Position numbers and translations under genes: made by a program. This document shows positions 33,300 through 45,081 of a DNA stretch of 64,000 nucleotides, one piece after another (the stretch's first letter is position 1; every line of letters begins with the position of its first letter). The stretch is from Bubalus kerabau. Its lineage: Eukaryota > Chordata > Mammalia > Artiodactyla > Bovidae. The notes under the pieces are model-generated. The model ran no database searches, was not told where the DNA came from, and was given only the letters and a program-made list of their open reading frames with translations. Where the stretch lies: assembly GCF_029407905.1 (NCBI RefSeq), contig NC_073628.1, positions 21,047,501 to 21,111,500 of the forward strand, in the 5' to 3' direction.

Positions 33300-34850
33300 T
33301 TTGGTATCAGGGTGACGGCAGCCTATTAGAATGAGTTTGGAAGTGTTCCTTCCTTTGCAATTTTTGAAAGAGTTTTAAAAGGATAGGCATTAGCTCTTCT
33401 CTAAATGTTTGATAGAATTCTCCTGTGAAGCCATCTGGTCCCGGGCTTTTGTTTTTTGGGAGATTTTTTTTTTTTATCACAGCTTCAATTTCAGTGCTTG
33501 TAATTGGGTTGTTCATCATTTCTATTTCTTCCTAGTTCAGTCTTGGAAGATTGAACTTTTCTAAGAGTATGTCCATTTCTTCCAGGTTATCCATTTTATT
33601 GCCATATAGTTGTTCATAATAGTCTCTTATAATCCTTTGTATTTCTGCATTGTCTGTTGTAACCTCTCCTTTTCCATTTCTAATTTTGTTGATTTGATTC
33701 TTTGTTTTTTTTTTTTTTTTTTTTTCTTGGTGAGTCTGGCTATTGGTTTGTCAATTATGTTTATCTTCTCATAGAACCAGCTTTTAATTTTATTAATCTT
33801 TACTATTTTTTCTTTCATTTCTTTTTCATTTATTTCCGCTCAGATCTTAATGATTTCTTTCCTTCTACTAATTTAGGTTTTGTTTTTGTTCTTTTTTCCA
33901 GTTGTTTTAGGTGTAAAGTTAGGTAGTCTATTTGATGTTCTTCTTGTTTCTTGAGGTATGACTGTTTTGCTATAAACTTCCCTCTTAGAACGGCTTTTGT
34001 TGCATCCCATAGGTTTTGAGTTATTGTGTTTTCACTGTTGTTTGTTTCTAGAATTTTTTTTAAATTTCCCTTTTGATTTCTTCAGTAACCTGTTGGATAT
34101 TTAGAAACATATTGTTTAATCTCTATGTGTTTGTGTATTTACAGGGTTTTTTTTTCTTGTAATGGATATCTAATCTCATAGTATTGTGGTCAGAGAAGAT
34201 GCTTGATATAATTTCAATTTTCTTAAATTTACTGAGGCTTGATTTGTGACCCAAGATGTGGTCTATCCTGGAGAATGTTCCATGCACACTTGAGAAGAAG
34301 TTGTATTCTTCTGCATTTGCATGGAATGTCCTGAAGGTATCAATGAGATACATCTTATCTAATGTTTCACTTAAGACTTGTGTTTCCTTATTAAATTTCT
34401 GTTTTGATGATCTGTCCATTGGTGTGAGTGGGTTTTAAAGTCTACTATTATTGTGTTACTGTCAATTTCTCCTTTTATGTCTGTTAGTGTTTGTCTTATG
34501 TAGTGAGGTGCTCCTATGTTGACTGCATAGATATTTACAATTGTTATGTCTTCCTCTTGGATTTATCCCTTGATCATTATGTAGTGTCCTTCCTTATCTC
34601 TTATGATCTTCTTTATTCTAAGGTCTAATTTGTCTGATATGAGGATTGCTACTCCAGCTTTCTTTTGCTTCACATTTGCATTGAATATATTTTCCATCCT
34701 CTCACTTTCAGTCTAATGTGTCTTTAGGTCTGAAGTGGGTTTCTTGTTGATAGCATATATATGGGTCTTGTTTTTGTATCCATTCAGCCAGTCTGTATCT
34801 TTGGTTGGAGCATTTAATCCATTTACACTTAAAGTAATTATTGATATATA
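33300..34850 (-). pseudogene. L1-A ORF2 N-terminal region, endonuclease remnant
   Basis: Frames at 34123-34419 include the endonuclease text RIDHILGHKSSLSKFK and the catalytic-region motif FSDHNTMRLDI (SDH signature of APE-type L1 endonucleases). At 33307-33519 the linker to RT reads KSPGPDGFTGEFYQTF. A T-run at 33703-33725 and multiple frameshifts disrupt the gene. Confidence 0.82.
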
Positions 34851-35219
34851 TGTCCCTATTGCCATTTGCTTAATTTTGCTTTGGGGTTGATTGTGTACAT
34901 CTTTTTTTCTCTTGTATTTCTTGACTATATAAGGCCCATTAACATCTATTGTAAAGCTTGTTTGGTGGTACTGAATTCTCTTAACTTTTGCTTCTCTGAA
35001 AAGCTATTTATTTCTCCATCAATTTTGAATGAGATCCTTGTTGGGTACAGTAATCTTAGTTGTAGATTTTTCCCTTTCAGTACTTTAAATATATCCTGCC
35101 ATTCCCTTCTGGCCTGCAGAGATTCTGCTGAAAGATCACTTGTTAAATGTATGGGGTTTCCCTTATATGCTACTTGTTGCTTTTCCCTTGCTGCTTTTAA
35201 TATTCCTTCTTTGTGTTTA

Positions 35220-38200
35220 TTTATTTATTTATTTTTTTGGATGACAGATTTTCTTTTTTTTTTTATTTTATTTTATTTTTAAACTTTACAAAATTGTATT
35301 AGTTTTGCCAAATATCAAAATGAATCCTCCACAGGTATACATGTGTTCCCCATCCTGAACCCTCCTCCCTCCTCCCTCCCCATACCATCCCTCTGGGTCG
35401 TCCCAGTGCACTAGCCCCAAGCATCCAGTATCGTGCATCAAACCTGGACTGGCAACTCGTTTCATACATGATATTATACATGTTTCAATGCCATTCTCCC
35501 AAATCTTCCCACCCTCTCCCTCTCCCACAGAGTCCATAAGACTGTTCTATACATCAGTGTCTCTTTTGCTGTCTCATACACAGGGTTATTGTTACCATCT
35601 TTCTAAATTCCATATATATGCATTAGTATACCGTATTGGTGTTTTTCTTTCTGGCTTATTTCACTCTGTATAATAGGCTCCAGTTTCATCCACCTCATTA
35701 GAACTGATTCAAATGTATTCTTTTTAATGGCTGAGTAATACTCCATTGTGTATATGTACCATGGCTTTCTTATCCATTCATCTGCTGATGGACATCTAGG
35801 TTGCTTCCATGTCCTGGCTATTATAAACAGTGCTGCGATGAACATTGGGGTACACGTGTCTCTTTCCCTTCTGGTTTCCTCAGTGTGTATGCCCAGCAGT
35901 GGGATTGCTGGATCATAAGGCAGTTCTATTTCCAGTTTTTTAAGGAATCTCCACACTGTTCTCCATAGTGGCTGTACTAGTTTGCATTCCCACCAACAGT
36001 GGAAGAGGGTTCCCTTTTCTCCACACCCTCTCCAGCATTTATTACTTGTAGACTTTTGGATCACAGCCATTCTGATTGGTGTGAAATGGTACCTCATAGT
36101 GGTTTTGATTTGCATTTCTCTGATAATGAGTGATGTTGAGCATCTTTTCATGTGTTTGTTAGCCATCTGTAAGTCTTCTTTGGAGAAATGTCTATTTAGT
36201 TCTTTGGCCCATTTTTTGATTGGGTCATTTATTTTTCTAGAGTTGAGCTGTAGGAGTTGCTTGTATATTTTTGAGATTAGTTGTTTGTCAGTTGCTTCAT
36301 TTGCTATTGTTCTCTCCCATTCTGAAGGCTGTCTTTTCACCTTGCTAATAGTTTCCTTTGATGTGCAGAAGCTTTTAAGTTTAATTAGGTCCCATTTGTT
36401 TATTTTTGCTTTTATTTCCAATATTCTGGGAGGTGGGTCATAGAGGATCCTGCTGTGATGTATGTCAGAGAGTGTTTTGCCTATGTTCTCCTCTAGGAGT
36501 TTTATAGTTTCTGGTCTTAGGTTGAGATCTTTAATCCATTTTGAGTTTATTTTTGTGTATGGTGTTAGAAAGTGTTCTAGTTTCATTCTTTTACAAGTTG
36601 TTGACCAGAGTTCCCAGCACCACTTGTTAAAGAGATTGTCTTTAATCCATTGTATATTCTTGCCTCCTTTGTCAAAGATAAGGTGTCCATATGTGCGTGG
36701 ATTTATCTCTGGGCTTTCTATTTTGTTCCATTGATCTATATTTCTGTCTTTGTGCCAGTACCATACTGTCTTGATAACTGTGGCTTTGTAGTAGAGCCTG
36801 AAGTCAGGTAGGTTGATTCCTCCAATTCCATTCTTCTTTCTTAAGATAGATTTGGCTATTCGAGGTTTTTTGTATTTCCATACAAATTGTGAAATTATTT
36901 GTTCTAGCTCTGTGAAGAATACCATTGGTAGCTTGATAGGGATTGCACTGAATCTATAAATTGCTTTGGGTAGTATACTCATTTTCACTATATTGATTCT
37001 TCCAATCCATGAACATGGTATATTTCTCCATCTGTTAGTGTCCTCTTTGATTTCTTTCACCAGTGTTTTATAGTTTTCTATATATAGGTCTTTAGTTTCT
37101 TTAGGTAGATATATTCCTAAGTATTTTATTCTTTCCGTTGCAATGGTGAATGGAATTGTTTCCTTAATTTCTCTTTCTGTTTTCTCATTATTAGTGTATA
37201 GGAATGCAAGGGATTTCTGTGTGTTGATTTTATATCCTGCAACTTTACTACAGTCATTGATTAGTTCTAGTAATTTTCTGGTGGAGTCTTTAGGGTTTTC
37301 TATGTAGAGGATCATGTCATCTGCAAATAGTGAGAGTTTTACTTCTTCTTTTCCAATCTGGATTCCTTTTATTTCTTTTTCTGCTGTGATTGCTGTGGCC
37401 AAAACTTCCAAAACTATGTTGAATAGTAATGGTGAAAGTGGGCACCCTTGTCTTGTTCCTGACTTGAGAGGAAATGCTTTCAATTTTTCACCATTGAGGA
37501 TAATGTTTGCTGTGGGTTTGTCATATATAGCTTTGATTATGTTGAGGTATGTTCCTTCTATTCCTGCTTTCTGGAGAGTTTTGATCATAAATGGATGTTG
37601 AATTTTGTCAAAGGCTTTCTCTGCATCTATTGAGATAATCATATGGTTTTTATTGTTCAATTTGTTAATGGGGTGTATTACATTGATTGATTTGCGGATA
37701 TTGAAGAATCCTTGCATCCCTGGGATAAAGCCCACTTGGTCATGGTGTATGATCTTTTTAATGTGTTGTTGGATTCTGATTGCTAGAATTTTGCTAAGGA
37801 TTTTTGCATCTGTGTTCATCAGTGATATTGGCCTGTAGTTTTCTTTTTTTGTGGGATCTTTGTCAGGTTTTGGTATTAGGGTGATGGTGGCCTCATAGAA
37901 TGAGTTTGGAAGTTTACCTTCCTCTGCAATTTTCTGGAAGAGTTTGAGCAGGATAGGTGTTAGCTCTTCTCTAAATTTTTGGAAGAATTCAGCTGTGAAG
38001 CCGTCTGGACCTGGGCTATTGTTTGCTGGAAGATTTTTGATTACAGTTTCAATTTCCATGCTTGTGATGGGTCTGTTAAGATTTTCTATTTCTTCCTGGT
38101 TGAGTTTTGGAAAGTTGTACTTTTCTAAGAATTTGTCCATTTCTTCCACGTTGTCCATTTTATTGGCATATAATTGTTGACAGTAGTCTCTTATGATCCT

Positions 38201-38362
38201 TTGTATTTCTGTATTGTCTGTTGTGATCTCTCCATTTTCATTTCTAATTTTATTGATTTGAGTTTTCTCCCTTTGTTTCTTGATGAGTCTGGCTAATGGT
38301 TTGTCAATTTTATTTATCCTTTCAAAGAACCAGCTTTTGGCTTTGTTGATTTTTGCTATGGT
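35220..38362 (-). mobile_element. Very young L1, 5'-truncated, 3.14 kb (L1-B), exact 14-bp TSD
   Basis: Inserted into L1-A in the same orientation. The exact repeat cttctttgtgttta lies at 35206-35219 and 38363-38376, where L1-A resumes. The poly(A) side has two A-rich blocks (as T-runs at 35219-35238 and 35254-35280) separated by a short non-L1 word. The 3' UTR is followed by ORF2 sequence with no stop or frameshift up to the truncation point, indicating a recent insertion. Confidence 0.95.
35603..38362 (-). pseudogene. L1-B ORF2, 5'-truncated but otherwise open (919 codons)
   Basis: The frame is open from the insertion edge (38362) to the stop at 35603. The first in-frame Met is at 38158, giving 851 residues. 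Counted from there, NSPGPDGFT is near residue 50, QGCPLSPLLFN near 240 and the catalytic FADD near 277-280. The C-terminal Cys/His cluster CWRGCGEKGTLFHC is near 700-715 and the family end (EYYSAIKKNTF) near 815. Full ORF2 is about 1,275 residues, so the endonuclease and the start of the RT linker are missing. Without a promoter or endonuclease it should not move itself. Confidence 0.93.
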
Positions 38363-38376
38363 CTTCTTTGTGTTTA

Positions 38377-39129
38377 GTCTTTGTTAGTTTGATTATTATG
38401 TGTCTTGGTGTGTTTCTACTTGGGTTTACCCTGTATGGGACTTTTTGTGGCTCTTGAACTTATTGACTATTTCCTTTTCCATATTGGGGACATTTTCAAC
38501 TATAATATCTTCAAAATTTTCCTCATACCTTTTCTTTTTCTCTTTTTCTTCTAGGTCCCCTATAATTCAAATGTTGGTGTGTTTGATATTGTCCCAGAGG
38601 CCTCTGAGACTATCCTCAGTTCTTTTCATTCTTTTTACTCTATTCTGCTCTTCAGAAGTTATTTCCACCATTTTATCGTCCAGCTCACTGGTTCGTTCTT
38701 CTGCTGCAGACATTCTGCTATTTACTCCTTCTAGAGTATTTTTAATTTCAGTAATTGTGTTGTTTGTTTCTGTATGTTTATTCTTTAACTCTTCTAGGTC
38801 TTTGTTAATTGATTCTTGCATTTTCTCCATTCTGTTTTTGAGGTTTTTGATTATCTTTACTATCATTATTCTGAATTCTTTTTCAGGTAGTTTGCCTATT
38901 TCCTCTTCATTTATTTGGGCTTCTGTGTTTTTAGTTTGTTCCTTCATTTGTGTAGTATTTCTCTGCCTTTAACTTGTTGTGTTTGAGGTCTCCTTTTCCA
39001 AGGCTTCAAGGTTGAATTCTTTCTTCCTTTTGGTTTCTGCCCTCCTAAGATTGGTTCAGAGGTTTGTGCAAGCTTTGTATAGGGTGAGATTTGTACTGAG
39101 TTTTTGTTTGTTTTTCCTCCGATGGACAA
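38377..39129 (-). pseudogene. L1-A ORF1 remnant (coiled-coil part)
   Basis: The 126-codon frame at 38567-38947 is typical L1 ORF1p coiled coil: long heptad-like Glu/Lys-rich text with SAAEERTSELDDKM and LRGLWDNIKHTNI. Sequence to about 38380 continues the RNA-binding part in broken frames. The N-terminal side (38944-39129) is in another frame. ORF1p binds L1 RNA as a trimer; this copy cannot be made intact. Confidence 0.85.
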
Positions 39130-39507
39130 GGCTGAGTGAGGTGGTAATCCTGTCTGCTGATGATTAGGTCTGTATTTTTGTTTTGTTTGTTGTTTAGATG
39201 AAGCATCCTGCAGAGGATGCTACAGGTGGTTGGGTGATGCCTGCTCTTGTATTCAAGTGGTTTCCTTTGTGTGAGTTCTCACTATTTGATACTCCCTAGG
39301 GTTAGTTCTCTGGTGGTCTAGGGTCTTGGGGTGTGTGCTCCCACTCCAAAGGCTCAGGGCTTGATCTCTGGTCAGTAATGAAGATTCCTCAAGTGGTTTG
39401 TTATGGCATTAAGTGAGATTAAAATAAATAACCAAAAATGAGAAACCAAAGATGAACCCCAGACAAATGGCAGTTACAAAATCAGACCAGTAATAATTAA
39501 AATAATG

Positions 39508-40448
39508 GAATATACACATACACGTATACACCCATAAGCAAAATCAAAACAGTCCAACAAAAATAAAGAATAGATTGACCTAGCAAACAAAGGAAACCAA
39601 AAATTATACCTACCAGTTCAGAACAAAGATAACTGAAGTAGAAACTGGAAAACAAAACTAAAGCAAGGTGCCAAATGGGGAATAAAGCAATGAAACAAAA
39701 CTAACATATATGTTGAGGGGAAAGGAAAGAAAGAATAGATGTACAAAGTTAAATAGAGGTAGATAAAAGAATATTTATATACTTTATAGATTAACAAAAG
39801 AAAAAAGGCAAAGGAATACATGTAGAAAATTTTTAATAGGTTTAAAAACTAAAAATTAAAATAAAAAAAGAGGAAAAACAAGGAAGAAGAAAGAAAAAAA
39901 AGGATATATCCACAGAACTGCAAAAGCCCAATGTAGAGGCAGAGGTTTATAATGGCAATAAAAAGTGTGACTGAATATACACATATTTATATACATCCAT
40001 AAGCAAAATCAAAACAGTCCAACAAAAATATAGTACAGTGGATTGACCTGATGAACAAAGGAAACCAAAATTTACATCTACCACTTAAGAACAAAACTAA
40101 CTAAAGCACAAACTGGAAAACAAAACTAAAGCAAGGTGCCAAGTGGGGAATAAAGCAATGAAAACAAAACTAACAAATATGTTGAGGGGAAAGGAAAAAA
40201 AGAATAGATATACAAAGTTAAATAGAGGTAGATAAAGAAGATTTATATACATTAAAGATTAACTGCAAGGGGAAAAGAGCAGGAGGGAAAGCAAACAAAG
40301 GAATAAATGTAGAAAAAATAATAGGTTAAAAAATTAAAATTAAAAAAGAAGAAAAAAGGAAGAAGAAAGAAAAAAAAGGAAAACTCCACAGTACTACAAA
40401 AACTCAATATAAAGGCAGAGATTTATAACAACAGTAAAAACTGTGACT
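39508..40448 (-). repeat. Two tandem ~470-bp units in the L1-A 5' region
   Basis: Unit 1 (39508-39972, 465 bp) and unit 2 (39973-40448, 476 bp) are collinear. Both have 'gaatatacacat'-type starts, 'cccataagcaaaatcaaaac', 'aaactggaaaacaaaactaa', 'atatgttgaggggaaaggaa', 'gttaaatagaggtagataaa', and an end near 'gtgact'. The second ends at 'aaactgtgact'. The units are A-rich on the plus strand, lie upstream of ORF1, and look like 5'-UTR monomers. Confidence 0.85.
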
Positions 40449-41465
40449 GAGAAAAGAAAATAAAAACTCAAAAGCTGAATTAGATTTCATAGTGCCAATA
40501 AAATGGACAACTACAACAGAGGGGGTGAAAAGGAAAAAAAAATCCAAAAGAATCTACAGAACAAGTCAAAACATAAGAATAATACATGTTTTTCTTGGGT
40601 CACTGCTGTCAGAGTCCTTTCCCTCACTGGGAGTCACAGTCCCCTTCACCTCCCTAGGATGCCCTCCAACACTGTGCTGATCTCTGCACCTGCTGTGGGG
40701 CAGCTCAGATTCTAACCCTACTGTGTAAGGTCTTGCCTCCAATGTCCACCGCTGTCAGAACTAGTGCATTTTCTTTCGTAGGAGCTCTCAGTGTCCTTTT
40801 ATATATTCCATAGACACGGGGTCTGCCCAGTTGATTGTGTGGGTTTAATCTGCAGCTTGTACAGCTGGTGGGAAGGTTTTGGGTCTTTTTCCTTAGCCAC
40901 ACTGCCCCTAGGCTTCAATTGTAGTTTTATTTCCACCTCTTCATGTGGGTTGAAGAGGGGTTTGCTGGCGTTTGCTCCTGAGGCTGCCCTGGAGGACTTG
41001 GTCTGCCCCAGTGAGGGCCAGGTGTAGAGGTGGTACAGCTGCTTGGTTCACAGGGGTTCTGGCAGCACCAGGTACTCAGGGGAGTTGGCAGCTAGGGCAG
41101 AAGGAAATAGTGCTCTCGTAGGGTATGGCAACCTGTATTAACCAATATGCTCCAGTATTCTTGTCTGGAGAACTCCCCTGATATAGAAGCCTGGCAGGCC
41201 ACAGTCCGCAGGGTTGCAAAGAGTTGGATACTACTGAAGTGACCCGGTGTGCATAGATGCAAGACTTTTTTTTTTTTTTTTTTTGGCCTGTGGCAGCTCT
41301 ACCCCAGTGAGAGTTGAGTGTGAAGGCGGTGCAGCTGCTTGGCTTGCGGGGACCCTGGCGGCACCAAGTGTGCAGGGACACAGGCTTCCTCCACCGCAGA
41401 AGTTATGGCCCTATCAGAGTCTTTTTTTGAGCCTCTTGTAGTTGGCAATCAGAAGACTTCTTTTG
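40449..41465 (-). promoter_or_regulatory. L1-A distal 5' UTR, GC-richer (presumed internal promoter region)
   Basis: Beyond the tandem units the sequence becomes markedly GC-richer than its surroundings, as is usual for L1 5' UTRs. A segment beginning 'ccccagtgag' occurs at 41006-41072 and again at 41292-41361 (shared 'cagctgcttgg', 'gcagcacca/gcggcacca'), so this part is itself duplicated. Between the copies lies a Bov-A-like stretch and a T-run (41266-41283). Promoter activity is inferred only from position. Confidence 0.6.
41118..41260 (+). mobile_element. Bov-A-like segment in the L1-A 5' UTR
   Basis: 'gctccagtattcttgtctgg', 'tagaagcctggcaggccaca' and 'gttgcaaagagttggata' follow the Bov-A unit on the plus strand, but diverged and without a tRNA head. 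It may be a SINE fragment inserted in L1-A or a stable part of this L1 subfamily. Confidence 0.6.
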
Positions 41466-42598
41466 CAAAATATATTTTAAAATGGTGGAAAGTATCCTAA
41501 ATTTGATAAATGCTATTAATGTACATATCTAAGAAGCTCAGGAAATGCCAGGTGGACTAATGGCTAAGAGATCCACACTTCAATACATAATAGTAAAAAT
41601 ATTGAAATGAAAAGACAAAAGACTTAAGAAAACTCAAGAAAACAACAACTTGCCATGAACAAGAAAATTAAAGTCTTAACCACCAAAAAAAATTACCCCC
41701 AATAAAATTAAAGTCTTACCACCAAAAAAAACCTAGAAGCCAGGAGGCAGTTAATAAGATTCAAAGTGCAGTCAGCTAAGAATCCTAAATCCAGAAAAAC
41801 AATCCTTAGAAGACAAAGGCATTCATAGATAAACAAAATCTTAGCAAATATATTGTTAGAAGATCCATATTACAAGAAATACTAAAGTCTTTCAGGCTGA
41901 AAGCATAATTTTGCTAAGAAGGATAAAACCCCAAAACAATCTGAACCCACATGAAGATCCACAAATTTACCTTTGCCCACAAATTTGATAACCTAGATAA
42001 GGACCCGCTCCTTGAAAGCAGAACTATCAAAACTCACACAAGAGGAAATAGATAATAGACTTGTCTCTATTTAAAAATTTGAATGAATAATTCAAAATTT
42101 TCTAAAACAAAGCAATAGGCTCAGATGAGCTCATGGTGAATTCTACCACACATTTAAGGCAGACGTTATACCAGTTGTCTTCAATACTTTCAGAAGACAG
42201 AAGCCAAGATTAGATTTCCTGACTCATTCTGTGAAGCCACTATTATCCTAATATCAAAACCAAAGATATTTCAAGAAAAGAATACTATAGACCAATGTTT
42301 CACATGAACATAGATGCAAAATCCCTCAACAAAATATTAGCAAATCAAAGCCAACATTGTGTAAAAAAGATTATACATGATGACTGAGAAGGATTTACCT
42401 CTGGTTTGTGAGGCTGGTTCAGCACTCAAATATCAGTTAATGTAATCATTATATCAATAGGCTGAAAACAAAAATCACATTATTATACCAATACATGTGG
42501 AAAAAGTCTTTGACAAAATCCAATACTGCTTCATGACAAAAAGTCTCAGCAAACTAGGAATAGAGACAAACTTGCTCCAATTGATATATAATCCCTAC

Positions 42599-42820
42599 AG
42601 GAAGGTTCCAGTTATGGCTCAGCAGGTAAAGAACCAGCCTGCCAATGCAGGAGACACCAGTTGGATTCTTGGGTTGGAAAGATCCCCTGGACGAGGGCAT
42701 GGCAACCCACTCCAGTACTTTTGCCCGGAGAATCCCATGGACTGGGGAGCCTCGTGCACCACAGTCCATGGAGTCACAAAAAGTCAGACAAGACTGAGCA
42801 ACTAAACGTACACATCATTA
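42599..42820 (+). mobile_element. Bov-tA SINE inside L1M
   Basis: Plus-strand copy from 'ggttccagttatggctcagc' to 'aagactgagcaactaaacgt'. L1M ORF2-like text is found on both sides. Confidence 0.92.
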
Positions 42821-43231
42821 TACTTTATGGTGGACAAACTCAAAATCTTTCCTCATAAAGCCAGGCACAAGTCAAGGATGTACAATGACATCACTCCTCT
42901 TCAACATTGTACCAGAAGTTCTAGCTAGTACAATGAGTGAGACAAGAAGGAAATAAAAGGTACACAGAATGGGAAGGAAGAAATGAAACCACCTTTGTTC
43001 ACAGATGACATGATCATCTATATATAAAGTCTGACAGAATTTACAAAAGACCTGCTAGAACTAATATGCAATTACAGCAGGTTGCAGGATTCAAGGTTAG
43101 TATACAAAATGAATTCCTTCCTTATATACCAGCAATGAACAGAAATGCCATTTATATTATAACCTCCCTCAAAATATTTAGGTATAAATTTAACAAAATA
43201 TTACAAAATCTATTTGACAAAAACTATACAA

Positions 43232-43517
43232 TTCCTGGGTGTTCATTGGAAAGACTGATGCTAAAGCTGAAACCCCAATACTTTGGCCATCTTATGTGAA
43301 GAATTGACTCATTGGAAAAGACCCTGATGCTGGGAGGGACTGGGGGCAGGACGAGAAGGGGATGACGGAGGATGCGATGGCTGGATGGCATCACCGACTT
43401 GATGGACATGAGTTTGAGTAGACTCCAGGAGTTGGTGATGGACAGGGAGGCCTGGCATGCTGCGATTCATGGGGTCGCAAAGAGTCAGACATGACTGAGT
43501 GACTGAACTGAACTGAT
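43232..43517 (+). mobile_element. BovB LINE 3' end inside L1M
   Basis: 'cctgggtgttcattggaaag', 'gactcattggaaaagaccct' and 'ggatggcatcaccgacttga', ending in 'ctgaactgaactga'. About 285 bp of 3'-terminal BovB. Confidence 0.93.
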
Positions 43518-44395
43518 AAAATTCCAAATTCAAAGAAGGACTAAATAAGTGACATAAAGAGGAAAACTCAATATTATTAAGATGTCAGTTCTTCCCAACT
43601 TTGGCTTATAGATTCAGTGCAATTCTAGTCAAAGTCCTAGCAAGTTATTTTACTAAATGAAATTTTCTTCTTTCTTTTCTTAACTTACAGTTATAAAAGT
43701 CTACAGTTAAGAAATTTTCAAAAATAGCCTAATTTTCCATATTGAGGTACTATAAAAAGAAAAGCAAGCAAAAGTTATAACAAGTATAGGAATAAAACCA
43801 TAAAAATTCATATGGAAGTTAATGAAATAGAAATAGAAGCAAAACAGCAGTAAAAATCCACAATGAAAAGTTTTGTTCTTAGAAAATATCAGCCAATTTG
43901 ACTCACGTTTAGCTAAACTGATCAAGGAAAATAAGAGAAAAAAATGAAATTAACAAAATCAAGAATAAAACAGTGACATTATTCAAAACTTTACAGAAAT
44001 TTCAAAAGGAAATTATAAGACAATGCTATGAAAAACTGTATACTTTAATCAGTGGTACTCACTAGCTATATACCCACATGCAAAATGATGAGGTTGGAGT
44101 CCTACCTTCGCCAACAAATAAAAACTAAAGTGAGTCTAAGGCTTATATGTAATAGCTTATAAACTTCTTACAGTAAACATAGGAGTGATTCTTTCTGACT
44201 GCAGATTAAATAGTGATTTCTTAGCTATGACACTGAAAGCACAAGCAACAAAAGGAAAAATTAAATAAATTGAATTTCTCCACAATTAAAAGGAACTTAA
44301 AAGACTATTATCAGGAAAGTAAAGACAACCCACAGAATGGGAAAGAATATTTATAAATGCTTTACTGATAAGGGTCTCATGGCCAGAATAAATGA

Positions 44396-44481
44396 CTCCA
44401 TGGACTGTAGTCTGCTAGGATCTTCTGTCAATAGAATTATTCTGGCAAGAGTATTGGACTAGATTGCCATTTCCTACTCAG
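44396..44481 (-). mobile_element. Bov-A fragment with 11-bp TSD
   Basis: Eighty-six bp of minus-strand Bov-A ('ctccatggactgtagtctgc', 'attgccatttcctact'). The exact repeat agaataaatga at 44385-44395 and 44482-44492 shows it inserted as this short piece, truncated at both SINE ends. Confidence 0.88.
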
Positions 44482-45081
44482 AGAATAAATGAAAAGGCAA
44501 CAATTGAAAATGTGCAAAAGATCTGAATAGATATTTTTGCAAAGAATATATACAAACTGAAAAAACTGTCAACATAATTCTCCATTAAGGAAATTCAAAT
44601 CAAAGCCATCATGGAATTTCACTTCACCATTTCTTTTATAATCAGAAAGACAGATAGTAAAAAGTGTCATCAAGTTGAAAAATTGGAACTCTTTTACAAT
44701 GGTGTTGAAAATATAAAATGGTATGATGCTATCGAAAACAGTCTGGCAGTTCCTCAAAAGATTAAACATAGATTTATAATATTATATAACTTTTCATGTA
44801 TAAAACATTATATTTCTACTTCTGTAAGCTACGGCATGCTCACCACCAAAAATTTAGTTTCTGTTCATCACCATACAAACAAGCCCTTTTACCAGTTTTG
44901 CTCCCCCCCCCCCTTGTAATCACTCCTCTGTCTCTGTATCTCTGTTTTTGTTTGGATTGGTATATTCATTTATTTTATCTTTGTATGTTTGTATGTGTGT
45001 TGTATTCCAGATGTGAGTGGAATCATACAGTATTTGTCTTTCTCCATCTGAATTATTTTTATTATGCTTATTATACCCTTA

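Larger units (their letters stand above)
28679..41465 (-). mobile_element. Nearly full-length L1 (L1-A) with later insertions inside
   Basis: Minus-strand ruminant L1: 3' end near 28681, ORF2 C-terminus at 29100-29555 and 31271-31990, RT at 32280-33250, endonuclease at 34120-34840, ORF1 near 38377-38950, and 5' region to about 41465. Without insertions it is about 7.6 kb. Flanks share caaaatat (28671-28678 and 41466-41473), extendable with mismatches, a likely old TSD. Later arrivals are BovB, Bov-A2 and L1-B. Many stops and frameshifts make it inactive. Confidence 0.85.

Noticed and set aside
36462..38180. Several plus-strand frames of 77-153 codons opposite L1-B and L1-D
   Set aside because: They are shadows of the minus-strand L1 ORF2, mirrored in both copies, with hydrophobic composition typical of antisense ORF2.
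39508..40448. Repeated units considered as satellite DNA or a CRISPR-like array
   Set aside because: Only two long units without spacers, located upstream of L1 ORF1. The 5'-UTR duplication explanation fits better.
41664..41731. A 28-29-bp word ('aaaattaaagtcttaacc' plus A-run) occurring twice 40 bp apart
   Set aside because: A small tandem duplication in A-rich decayed L1M. It is real but has no wider meaning that I can support.
44902..44914. A run of thirteen C bases
   Set aside because: Homopolymer in an L1 remnant, likely expansion or sequencing noise rather than a functional site.
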